From Caulobacter sp031457805 (GTDB lineage: Bacteria > Pseudomonadota > Alphaproteobacteria > Caulobacterales > Caulobacteraceae): DNA of 64,000 bases. Both the position numbers and the translations under genes were made by a program. Within the stretch, counting starts at the first letter, position 1. Every line of letters begins with the position of its first letter. The notes below the pieces were generated by a model that was given only the letters and a program-made list of their open reading frames with translations, searched no databases and had not been told where the DNA came from. Below, in pieces: positions 51,184-58,880 of this stretch. The DNA lies in the NCBI RefSeq assembly GCF_031457805.1, contig NZ_JAVDXI010000001.1, positions 496,001 to 560,000 of the forward strand. Reading direction: 5' to 3'.

Positions 51184-52128
51184 ATGAGCATCGCCTTCAT
51201 TTTCCCGGGTCAGGGCAGCCAGTCGATCGGCATGGGCGCGGATCTCGCCGAGGCCTTCGCTGCGGCGCGCGAAGTGTTCCAGGAAGTCGATGATGCCCTG
51301 GGGCAGAAGCTGTTCGCCCTGATGAAGGAAGGTCCCGAAGGCGACCTCACCCTGACGGAGAACGCTCAGCCCGCCCTGATGGCTGTCAGCCTGGCGGTCA
51401 CCCGTACGCTGGAAAAGGAATTCGGCGTCGGCATCGACAAGGCCGCCTTCGTCGCCGGTCACTCGCTGGGCGAGTACTCGGCCCTGGCCGCCGCCGGCGC
51501 CATCAGCCTGTCCGACACCGCGCGCCTCCTGAAGCTGCGCGGCCAGGCCATGCAGCGCGCCGTGCCGGTGGGTGAGGGCGCGATGGCCTCGCTGATCGGG
51601 CCGAAGACGGACCTGGCCCTGGCCGAAGCCGCCGCCGCCGCCGGCTCGGAGGTCGGCGTCTGCGTCGTCGCCAACGACAACAACAACGGCAATGTCGTGA
51701 TCTCGGGCGCCAAGGCCGCCGTCGACAAGGCCATAGAGAAAGCCAAGGAGCTGGGTGCGCGGGCCATTCCGCTGAACGTCTCGGCGCCGTTCCACTGCCC
51801 GCTGATGCAGCCGGCCGCCGACGAGATGGCGACCGCCCTAGCTGCGGCGACCATCGTCGCCCCGCGCGCGCCGCTGGTCGCCAACGTCACCGCATCGCCG
51901 ATCCACGACCCCGACATGATCCGCAAGCTGCTGGTCGAGCAGGTCACCGGTCGCGTCCGCTGGCGCGAGAGCATGACCTGGATGGCGACCGAAGGCGGCG
52001 CCACCCGCTTCGCCGAAGCCGGCGCGGGCAAGGTTCTGTCGGGTATGGCCAAGCGCATCGCTCCGGACGCCGAAGCCGTCCCCCTCAACACGCCGGCGGA
52101 CCTCGAAGCGTTCGCCAAGTCGCTCTAA
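51184..52128 (+). CDS. fabD: Malonyl-CoA:ACP transacylase
   Basis: A 314-residue acyltransferase. The GHSLGEYSALAA motif carries the nucleophile Ser94 after His93; IFPGQGSQ, VLSGMAKRI and the catalytic His in the NVSAPFHCPLM segment are present. It loads malonate on ACP for fatty-acid elongation. It begins the fabD-fabG-acpP-fabF cluster, with fabG 18 bases after it. Confidence 0.97.
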   Translation: MSIAFIFPGQGSQSIGMGADLAEAFAAAREVFQEVDDALGQKLFALMKEGPEGDLTLTENAQPALMAVSLAVTRTLEKEFGVGIDKAAFVAGHSLGEYSALAAAGAISLSDTARLLKLRGQAMQRAVPVGEGAMASLIGPKTDLALAEAAAAAGSEVGVCVVANDNNNGNVVISGAKAAVDKAIEKAKELGARAIPLNVSAPFHCPLMQPAADEMATALAAATIVAPRAPLVANVTASPIHDPDMIRKLLVEQVTGRVRWRESMTWMATEGGATRFAEAGAGKVLSGMAKRIAPDAEAVPLNTPADLEAFAKSL

Positions 52129-52146
52129 GCCCAAGGAAGTCCGATC

Positions 52147-52887
52147 ATGTTTGATCTCACCGGCAAGACCGCGCTCGTCACCGGCGCCACGGGCGGCATC
52201 GGCGGCGCCATCGCCCGCGCTCTGCACGCTCAGGGCGCGCATGTCGTCCTCTCGGGCACGCGGGAATCGGCTCTGGCCGAGCTGAAGGCGGAGCTCGGCG
52301 AACGCGCTTCGACCGTCGTGGCCAACCTCTCCGACGCCGAACAGGTCGATGGCCTGGTCGCCAAGGCCGAGGAAGCCGCCGGCGCGCCGCTGGACATCGT
52401 GATCGCCAACGCCGGCGTCACCCGCGACGGCCTGATCGTCCGCATGAAGGACGAGGACTGGGACACCGTGATCAAGGTGAACCTGGAGGGCTATTTCCGC
52501 CTGGCCCGCGCCGCCGCCAAGGGCATGATGAAGCGTCGCGCCGGCCGCATCATCGGCATCACCTCGGTGGTCGGCGTCACCGGCAACCCCGGCCAGACCA
52601 ACTACGCCGCCTCGAAGGCCGGCATGATCGGCTTCTCCAAGGCTCTGGCACAGGAACTGGCCAGCCGCGGCGTGACCGTCAACTGCGTGGCGCCGGGCTT
52701 CATCGCCAGCCCGATGACCGACGCGCTGAACGAGCAGCAAAAGGCCGGCATCCTGTCGACGATCCCTGCCGGCAAGCTGGGCGAGGGCGCCGACATCGCC
52801 GCCGCCTGCGTCTATCTCGCCAGCAACGAGGGCGGCTACGTCACGGGTCAGACCTTGCACGTCAACGGCGGCATGGCGATGATCTAG
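52147..52887 (+). CDS. fabG: 3-oxoacyl-ACP reductase
   Basis: A 246-residue SDR of the FabG type. The NADP motif is TGATGGIGG, NAG occurs in ANAGVTRDGLI, and catalytic Ser (ITSVVG) and YAASK are present. The C-terminal NGGMAMI is standard. It reduces the 3-keto group of growing acyl-ACP. It lies directly after fabD in the same operon. Confidence 0.96.
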   Translation: MFDLTGKTALVTGATGGIGGAIARALHAQGAHVVLSGTRESALAELKAELGERASTVVANLSDAEQVDGLVAKAEEAAGAPLDIVIANAGVTRDGLIVRMKDEDWDTVIKVNLEGYFRLARAAAKGMMKRRAGRIIGITSVVGVTGNPGQTNYAASKAGMIGFSKALAQELASRGVTVNCVAPGFIASPMTDALNEQQKAGILSTIPAGKLGEGADIAAACVYLASNEGGYVTGQTLHVNGGMAMI

Positions 52888-52934
52888 GGACCTTTGTTCC
52901 AGCCGCTTTGGCGAAGCTTCGAGGAGGTGTCGTC

Positions 52935-53837
52935 ATGGTGGCTGGACTGTCTTGGTTTGGGCGGCTGGGCGCGTCCCAGGCGGCCGACATGGCGCTCGTC
53001 CAGGCGGCGGAACGCGAAGCCGCCGCCCGCGCTGAGGCGGACGCGCTAGCCGCGCGTCTTGAAAAGCTGGAAGCCCAGGTCGCCCTGACCGAACGCTATT
53101 TCACCGAGGCGTTCTGGACCGCGCTTGATGCGGCTTATGAGCCGATCCTGAAGCATCGACCGCTGACCTGTATCGTCTGCGGCCACACAGCCACCCGTGA
53201 CGGTTTCGAGATTCGGGAAGACCGCTGCTACTTCGGCGGCGGGCGCCTGGAGCGCTACGCCTGTCCTGGCTGCGACTGCGTGTTCGGGCCGCAGAAGTAT
53301 CTGGACCTCGACGAAGCGTTCGTCGGAAAGGACTATCAGGTCCTCTATTCGCGCTATGCGGAGGGCGACTCCACCGCCAACGAACTGCGCGCCTTCCGGT
53401 CGCTGAACGCTGATCCCGCCGGACGTTACCTCGACTGGGGCGCCGGCGGCGGATGGAATCGCACCCTGGAGACGCTGAAGGGCGAGGGCTGGAATATCGT
53501 CGCCCATGAGCCCAACGCCGCCGCCGCGATCGCCGAGAGCGGCGCGCAGGTCTGGGACGGTGTGACGGGAGGCTTCGACGGCATTTTCTCTAACAACGTC
53601 ATCGAGCATTTTCGCGACCCCGTCGCCCAGTTCCAGGCCTTCCACGCTTTGTTGAAGCCAGGCGCGAAGATGGCGCACGCTTCGCCGTGCTATGACTACT
53701 GCTTCGCCTTCACCCGCTTTCATTCCGTTTTTCTGTTGGGCAGATCGCCGAATATTTTGGCGGAACGGACTGGTTTCAGGGTTGTCGACAGCGAACGGGA
53801 TGGTGAATACATCAACCACGTGTTTCAACGGATCTGA
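52935..53837 (+). CDS. Class I SAM-dependent methyltransferase with an N-terminal helix and a Cys-rich segment
   Basis: A 300-residue protein. A charged helical N-terminus rich in Ala/Glu (about 15-55) is followed by two CxxC pairs (CIVCGH and CPGCDCVFG), which could bind zinc. The methyltransferase core follows, with YLDWGAGGGWNRTLE as SAM motif I and FDGIFSNNVIEHFRDP. ATG 52935 has GAGGAGGT seven bases upstream. The pattern resembles enzymes that methylate glycans or small molecules. It sits between fabG and acpP, an unusual insertion in a normally tight cluster. Substrate unknown. Confidence 0.83.
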   Translation: MVAGLSWFGRLGASQAADMALVQAAEREAAARAEADALAARLEKLEAQVALTERYFTEAFWTALDAAYEPILKHRPLTCIVCGHTATRDGFEIREDRCYFGGGRLERYACPGCDCVFGPQKYLDLDEAFVGKDYQVLYSRYAEGDSTANELRAFRSLNADPAGRYLDWGAGGGWNRTLETLKGEGWNIVAHEPNAAAAIAESGAQVWDGVTGGFDGIFSNNVIEHFRDPVAQFQAFHALLKPGAKMAHASPCYDYCFAFTRFHSVFLLGRSPNILAERTGFRVVDSERDGEYINHVFQRI

Positions 53838-54000
53838 ACTCACAGGCCGTTGAAGCCGCACGCCGCAAGAGCGCTTCGCGGGAGACCGGCGCCGCTGGTC
53901 ACCCGAAAAAGAACGTGATAGGCGGTGGCCCGACGAGCCGTGGTGATCTCCCTGGGAGGGGGCTGCGGCTTCTGAATTTGATCAAGAGGGACTGAACAGA

Positions 54001-54237
54001 ATGTCCGACATTCTCGAGCGCGTGCGTAAGATCGTCATCGAACACCTGGATGCCGATCCCGAGAAGGTCACCGAGAAGGCTTCCTTCATCGACGACCTGG
54101 GCGCCGACAGCCTCGACAACGTTGAGCTGGTGATGGCGTTCGAAGAAGAGTTCGACATCGAAATCCCGGACGACGCCGCCGAGCACATCCAGACGGTCGG
54201 CGACGCCGTGAAGTTCATCACGGAAAAGACCGCCTAA
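54001..54237 (+). CDS. acpP: Acyl carrier protein
   Basis: A 78-residue acidic carrier. The phosphopantetheine attachment site is Ser37 in DDLGADSLDNVELVMAFEEE. Length and sequence are standard. It has its own terminator (54276-54326) and so may be expressed much more strongly than its neighbours. A 163-bp gap precedes it and should hold a promoter, although I could not identify one. Confidence 0.98.
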   Translation: MSDILERVRKIVIEHLDADPEKVTEKASFIDDLGADSLDNVELVMAFEEEFDIEIPDDAAEHIQTVGDAVKFITEKTA

Positions 54238-54275
54238 GGTCTTCGGGTTCGCCTTGTTTGCGAACCGGAGTATTT

Positions 54276-54326
54276 CCGCCGCGCCGCACGGGCTCTTGCC
54301 ATCGTGCGCGCGGCGGTTTTCGTTTG
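54276..54326 (+). terminator. Rho-independent terminator of acpP
   Basis: CCGCCGCG-C-CGCAC (54276-54289) pairs with GTGCG-CGCGGCGG (54304-54316) with one bulged base, followed by TTTTCGTTT. A second smaller hairpin GGTTCGC/GCGAACC (54246-54252 and 54260-54266) precedes it. It separates acpP from fabF. Confidence 0.8.
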
Positions 54327-54403
54327 AGGCCAAGATTCGCGGTGGCGCGGAGCGGGGGTCTTTCCCACATCCAGCGTCCCGCATCGAAGGTTGGGAGTGA
54401 GCC

Positions 54404-55684
54404 ATGCGTAGAGTTGTCGTCACGGGTATCGGCCTGCTGACCCCGCTCGGCCAGGGTGTCGATATCACCTGGAAGAACATCCTCGCCGGCAAGTCCGGCG
54501 CGAACCGCATCACTGCGTTCGATCCCACCGACTATTCGTGCCAGGTCGCCTGTGAGGTTCCCCGCGTTGACGGGCGCGGTGGCGGCGGTCCGGATGTCGA
54601 AGGCTCGTTCGATCCTGACCAGACCATGAGCCCGCGCGATCAGAAGCGCGTCGATGACTTCATCCTGTACGGCGTCGCCGCCGCCGACGAGGCGATCAAG
54701 GATTCGGGCTGGGTTCCGCAAACCGACGAGGACAAGTGGCGCACGGGCGTCATCCTGGGCTCGGGCATCGGCGGCCTGTCGACCATCGCCGACACGGCGC
54801 TGGAGTTGGAGGCCAAGGGCCCCCGCCGCGTCAGCCCGTTCTTCATCTCCTCGGCCCTGATCAACCTGATCTCGGGCCAGGTCTCGATCAAGTACGGGTT
54901 CAAGGGCCCGAACCACGCCGTCGTCACCGCCTGCGCCACGGGCGCCCACGCGATCGGCGACGCTGCGCGCCTGATCAAGTACGGCGACGCCGACGTGATG
55001 ATCGCCGGCGGCGCGGAAGCGGCCGTCTGCAAGGTCGGCATCGCCGGCTTCCAGGCCTGTCGCGCCGTGGCGACGGCCTTCAATGACACGCCGGAAAAGG
55101 CTTCGCGTCCCTACGACAAGGATCGCGACGGCTTCGTCATGGGCGAGGGCGCGGGCGTGCTGGTGCTGGAAGAGTACCAACATGCCAAGGCGCGCGGCGC
55201 CAAGATCTACGCCGAGGTCGCGGGATACGGCCTGTCGGGCGACGCCTACCACATCACCGCGCCGTCGGAGGATGGCGAAGGCGGCGGCCGGGCGTTGGCG
55301 GCGGCTGTTCGGGACGCGGGCCTCAAGCCCTCGGACATCGACTATGTCAACGCCCATGGCACCTCGACCATGGCCGATGGCCTCGAGGCCAAGGCTGTCG
55401 AGCGCTTCCTCGGGGACCACGCCAAGAACGTCGTCATGTCCTCGACCAAGTCGATGACTGGCCACCTCCTGGGCGCCGCCGGCGCCATCGAGGCGGCGTT
55501 CTCGATCCTGGCGATTCGCGATCAGATCGCGCCGCCGACCATCAATCTCGACAACCCGGACGTGGACGTCGCCATGAACCTGGCGCCGCACAAGGCGGTG
55601 CCGATGAAGATCGACGTCGCCGTGTCCAACAGCTTCGGCTTCGGCGGCACCAACGCCTCCGTCGTGTTCAAGAAGGTCTCGTGA
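54404..55684 (+). CDS. fabF: 3-oxoacyl-ACP synthase II
   Basis: A 426-residue condensing enzyme. The nucleophile Cys177 lies in VVTACATGAHAIGDA; the two catalytic histidines lie in NAHGTSTMAD and SMTGHLLGAAGAIEA. NSFGFGGTNASVV ends the fold. It elongates acyl-ACP with malonyl-ACP. Its stop overlaps the mltG start by four bases. Confidence 0.97.
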   Translation: MRRVVVTGIGLLTPLGQGVDITWKNILAGKSGANRITAFDPTDYSCQVACEVPRVDGRGGGGPDVEGSFDPDQTMSPRDQKRVDDFILYGVAAADEAIKDSGWVPQTDEDKWRTGVILGSGIGGLSTIADTALELEAKGPRRVSPFFISSALINLISGQVSIKYGFKGPNHAVVTACATGAHAIGDAARLIKYGDADVMIAGGAEAAVCKVGIAGFQACRAVATAFNDTPEKASRPYDKDRDGFVMGEGAGVLVLEEYQHAKARGAKIYAEVAGYGLSGDAYHITAPSEDGEGGGRALAAAVRDAGLKPSDIDYVNAHGTSTMADGLEAKAVERFLGDHAKNVVMSSTKSMTGHLLGAAGAIEAAFSILAIRDQIAPPTINLDNPDVDVAMNLAPHKAVPMKIDVAVSNSFGFGGTNASVVFKKVS

Positions 55685-56781
55685 GCAAAAAGTCGCCGCC
55701 CCGCGCCCGGGCTCCCAAGGGAGCGGGCTCCCGCCGTGAGACGGCCACCGCCGGCCGTCGCATGATGAGGGCCCTGCTCGGGGCCGTCGCCACGCTGGTC
55801 GTGGTGGGCATGGTCGCCCTCCTGGGCGCGCTCTGGGTCTATAATGGCCCGGGCCCAGCGGCAAAGGACGGCGATAAGACGAGCGTGGTCCTGCGCAAGG
55901 GCGCGAGTTTGCCTGAGATTGCGTCAAGCCTCGAGCGCGGCGGCGTGATCCGATCTGCGTCAATTTTCATGACGGCGGCGAAGGTCACCGGCGCCGCGCG
56001 GACGCTGAAAGCCGGCGAGTACGAATTCAACAGCCGGGCCTCGATGGCCCAGGTTTTGGACGCCGTCCGCCGCGGCCGGATTGTCCGCCATTGGATCACC
56101 ATCCCCGAGGGCCTGACCTCGGACATGGTCATGGATATCCTTAACAAGTCGACGGTTCTGACCGGCAACGCCGCGACGCCGCCCGAGGGCGCCATCCTGC
56201 CCGAGACCTACGAGGTCCAGCGCGGCGAGGACCGCGCCGCTGTTCTGCAGCGGATGATGGATGATCGCGATGAGGTCCTGAACGCCCTTTGGGCCGATCG
56301 TGCGCCGAACCTGCCTTTCCAGACCAAGGAAGAGGCCGTCACCCTGGCCTCGATCGTCGAGAAGGAGACAGGTCTGGCGGAGGAGCGGCCGCGCGTGGCC
56401 GCCGTGTTCGTCAACCGCCTGCGCACCGGCATGCGACTGGGCTCGGACCCGACGATCATCTACGGCATTTCCCGTGGGCGTCCGCTGGGACGCGGGATCT
56501 TCCTGTCCGAACTGCGTCGCCTGACGCCCTACAACACCTATCTGATCGACGGCCTGCCGCCGACGCCGATCGCCAATCCCGGCCGCGCGGCCCTGGCGGC
56601 GGTGATGAATCCGCCCAAGACCGGCGACCTGTACTTCGTGGCCGACGGCACCGGCGGCCATGTGTTCGCCTCCACGCTGGAGGAGCACAACGCCAATGTC
56701 GCCAAGTGGCGTCAGATCGAGCGTGAACGCGCTGGGCAGGCTCCGTCCAAGCCGGCGGCCGCGCCGCTGGCGGGGGGCTGA
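55681..56781 (+). CDS. mltG: Endolytic murein transglycosylase MltG
   Basis: A 366-residue inner-membrane protein of the YceG/MltG family. A basic N-terminus precedes one membrane helix (LLGAVATLVVVGMVALLGAL). A LysM-like region then leads to the catalytic domain with the key Glu in ASIVEKETGLAEERPRVAAV and YNTYLIDGLPPTPIANPGRA. It cuts nascent glycan strands, ending peptidoglycan polymerisation. It overlaps fabF by four bases and is followed directly by the yicC-type gene. Confidence 0.94.
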   Translation: MSKKSPPRARAPKGAGSRRETATAGRRMMRALLGAVATLVVVGMVALLGALWVYNGPGPAAKDGDKTSVVLRKGASLPEIASSLERGGVIRSASIFMTAAKVTGAARTLKAGEYEFNSRASMAQVLDAVRRGRIVRHWITIPEGLTSDMVMDILNKSTVLTGNAATPPEGAILPETYEVQRGEDRAAVLQRMMDDRDEVLNALWADRAPNLPFQTKEEAVTLASIVEKETGLAEERPRVAAVFVNRLRTGMRLGSDPTIIYGISRGRPLGRGIFLSELRRLTPYNTYLIDGLPPTPIANPGRAALAAVMNPPKTGDLYFVADGTGGHVFASTLEEHNANVAKWRQIERERAGQAPSKPAAAPLAGG

Positions 56782-56784
56782 GGC

Positions 56785-57666
56785 GTGCCGCTTTCCGGCA
56801 TGACCGGCTTTGCGCGCGTCGAGGGCGCGCAGGGCGCCTGGTCGTGGGCTGTGGAAGCCCGCAGCGTCAATGGGCGGAACCTCGAGACCCGCTTTCGCGG
56901 CCCGCCTGGTTTTGAAAGCCTGGAACGCGCCGCCCGCGACGGCGCTCAGGCTCGCTTCCAGCGCGGCCAGCTGACCGTCAACGTGCAGGCCAAGCGCGCG
57001 GAAACGACCGGCGAAACCCAGGTCAACATCCAGACGCTTGAGCGCTACCTGACCGCCGGCGGCCCCTATGTGGCCACAGGCATGGTCGCCAAGCCGACTC
57101 TCGATGGCCTGCTGTCGCTGAAGGGGGTGATCGAGGCCCGCGAAGACGTCGACGACGCCGACGCGCGCGCAGCGGTCGAAGCCGCCATGGCGTTTTCCAT
57201 CGCCCAGGCGTTGGACGCCCTGAAGGCGGCGCGACTGGAGGAAGGCGCGGCCTTGGACCCAGTGCTGGGGGGGCTCGTCACTCGCATCGCGCAACTGACC
57301 GCGCAGGCCGAGACCGAGGCCGCCGGTCAGCCTCGCGTGATCAAGGAGCGCTTCGCGCGACGCATGGCGGAGCTCGTGGGCGAGGCGGCCAGCGAGGAGC
57401 GCATCGTCCAGGAGGCCGCCGCCCAGGCTGTGAAGGCTGACGTGCGCGAGGAGCTCGACCGTCTCGCCAGCCACGTGGTCGCCGCCCGGGGCTTGCTGTC
57501 GGGCGAGGGCGCGTCGGGCCGGCGGCTAGACTTCCTCTCCCAGGAATTCATGCGAGAATCCAATACCCTCTGCTCGAAGTCGGCCCTGACCAGCCTGACC
57601 GCGATCGGTCTGGAGCTGAAGGCCGTGATCGAGCAGTTCCGCGAACAGGTTCAGAACGTTGAATAA
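56785..57666 (+). CDS. YicC/YloC-family endoribonuclease
   Basis: A 293-residue protein. The conserved N-terminus is LSGMTGFARVEGAQGAWSW with SVNGRNLETRFRGP, and the C-terminal DUF1732 region ends FLSQEFMRESNTLCSKS and LELKAVIEQFREQVQNVE. YicC proteins are endoribonucleases acting on RNA in stress and stationary phase. It starts at GTG 56785, three bases after mltG. Its stop overlaps the gmk start by eight bases, and the yicC-gmk pair is conserved in many bacteria. Confidence 0.92.
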   Translation: MPLSGMTGFARVEGAQGAWSWAVEARSVNGRNLETRFRGPPGFESLERAARDGAQARFQRGQLTVNVQAKRAETTGETQVNIQTLERYLTAGGPYVATGMVAKPTLDGLLSLKGVIEAREDVDDADARAAVEAAMAFSIAQALDALKAARLEEGAALDPVLGGLVTRIAQLTAQAETEAAGQPRVIKERFARRMAELVGEAASEERIVQEAAAQAVKADVREELDRLASHVVAARGLLSGEGASGRRLDFLSQEFMRESNTLCSKSALTSLTAIGLELKAVIEQFREQVQNVE

Positions 57667-58300
57667 GTCCCATCATCCGCACCGCGGTCTTCTGCTGATG
57701 GTCGTGGCGCCGTCGGGCGTCGGCAAAACTTCGCTGACCCGTCGCCTCGTGTCTGATCACGGCGACCTGCACCTGTCGATCAGCGCCACCACGCGCGAGC
57801 CGCGCCCGGGCGAGCACGACGGGCGAGACTATCATTTCGTCTCGCGCGAAAAGTTCCAGGGCATGCTGGCCGAGGACGCCTTCCTGGAATGGGCCGAGGT
57901 CTACGGAAACTTCTACGGCAGCCCCAAGGCGCCGATCATGGACGCGCTGAGCCGCGGCGAGAGCGTCCTGTTCGATATCGACTTCCAGGGCGCGATGAAG
58001 GTGCACAAGCAGGCCGGCGCCGACAGCGTGCTGGTCTATATCCTGCCGCCGTCGCTCGCCGAGATGAGCCGCCGTCTGCACACGCGCAGCCAGGACAGCG
58101 AGGAAGTCATCCACCGTCGCCTGTCGCGCGCCAAGGACGAGGTCGCGGCCTGGGAGCAGTTCGACTACGTCATTCTCAATGACGACTTTGATCGCGCCTA
58201 CGCCGATCTGGCCCACATCTATCACGCAGAACGCCTGAAGAGGGCCCGTAACCCGTGGATCGGCAATCTGGTCGGGGATCTCTTGAAGGAAGACATCTAA
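57659..58300 (+). CDS. gmk: Guanylate kinase
   Basis: A 213-residue kinase that makes GDP from GMP. The P-loop is APSGVGKTS (Lys23); the GMP-binding ISATTREPRPGE and HDGRDYHFVS, and LFDIDFQGAMKV, are typical. A TTG start at 57659 gives the right family length and overlaps yicC by eight bases; the next ATG is internal to the P-loop strand and too late. Confidence 0.96.
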   Translation: MNKSHHPHRGLLLMVVAPSGVGKTSLTRRLVSDHGDLHLSISATTREPRPGEHDGRDYHFVSREKFQGMLAEDAFLEWAEVYGNFYGSPKAPIMDALSRGESVLFDIDFQGAMKVHKQAGADSVLVYILPPSLAEMSRRLHTRSQDSEEVIHRRLSRAKDEVAAWEQFDYVILNDDFDRAYADLAHIYHAERLKRARNPWIGNLVGDLLKEDI

Positions 58301-58301
58301 G

Positions 58302-58331
58302 GCAGGCGGCGGGCCTTAACCCGCCGCCTGC
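58302..58331. terminator. Bidirectional hairpin between gmk and the YeaQ-type gene
   Basis: GCAGGCGGCGGG (58302-58313) and CCCGCCGCCTGC (58320-58331) form a perfect 12-bp stem with a six-base loop between two convergent genes. No T-run is present. Confidence 0.6.
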
Positions 58332-58340
58332 GCCGCCCGC

Positions 58341-58598
58341 TTAGACCGCGCGACGGCCGAAGATCAGGTGATAGAGCGCCAGGATCACCACGGCGCCGAC
58401 GGTGGCGACCAGCAGGCTGTACAGGTTGAAGCCCGAGACGCCCGCATTGCCGAACTGATTGAACAGCCAGCCGCCGACGAACGCGCCGACGATACCCAGG
58501 ACGATATCCAGCAGCACGCCGCTGCCGGTGCGGTTGACGAGCTTGCTGGCGATGAAGCCGGCGATCAGGCCCAGAAGCAGCCAGGCGAGAATAGACAT
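58341..58598 (-). CDS. GlsB/YeaQ/YmgE-family small membrane protein
   Basis: An 85-residue protein with three hydrophobic segments (LAWLLLGLIAGFIASKLVN, then VLLDIVLGIVGAFVGGWLF and LLVATVGAVVILALYHLIFG). The family is called transglycosylase-associated protein and is linked to stress, but the function is unknown. ATG 58598 is a normal start with GGAG upstream. It follows the 39-residue gene on the same strand. Confidence 0.88.
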   Translation of the reverse strand: MSILAWLLLGLIAGFIASKLVNRTGSGVLLDIVLGIVGAFVGGWLFNQFGNAGVSGFNLYSLLVATVGAVVILALYHLIFGRRAV

Positions 58599-58661
58599 CG
58601 TAGGAACTCCGTGAGCGGCCGCCCTGCGCGGCCTTGCCCATTCAAGAGCCCAGCGGCGCCG

Positions 58662-58781
58662 TTAGTTCCCGCCGCGAAGGCGGTCTTGAACATAAGCGAT
58701 CAGTTTTTCGGCCGGCGGACGGCCGAGGGCGATGAACAGGCCCGAGCCCAGCGCCGCGCCAATCAGGAATTCCAGGGTCAT
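58662..58781 (-). CDS. 39-residue single-pass membrane protein
   Basis: A complete small reading frame on the minus strand encodes 39 residues, starting MTLEFLIGAALGSGLFIALG and ending VQDRLRGGN. The first 20 residues form one hydrophobic helix; the rest is charged. TAGGAGT lies about ten bases before the ATG at 58781. It is in the same direction as the YeaQ-type gene. It is likely a real small membrane protein; no family is recognised. Confidence 0.6.
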   Translation of the reverse strand: MTLEFLIGAALGSGLFIALGRPPAEKLIAYVQDRLRGGN

Positions 58782-58880
58782 CGCAACTCACTCCTACGCC
58801 CCTAGGAGCTATTGCAGACGCTCCATGGCCAAGCCAAGGCGACATCGGGGCGCTGCGACGATCGGTCTGCCGCTGACGCG

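Noticed and set aside
54218..55963. A 581-codon minus-strand open frame opposite fabF and the start of mltG.
   Set aside because: It crosses two well-supported genes and shows no recognisable domain.
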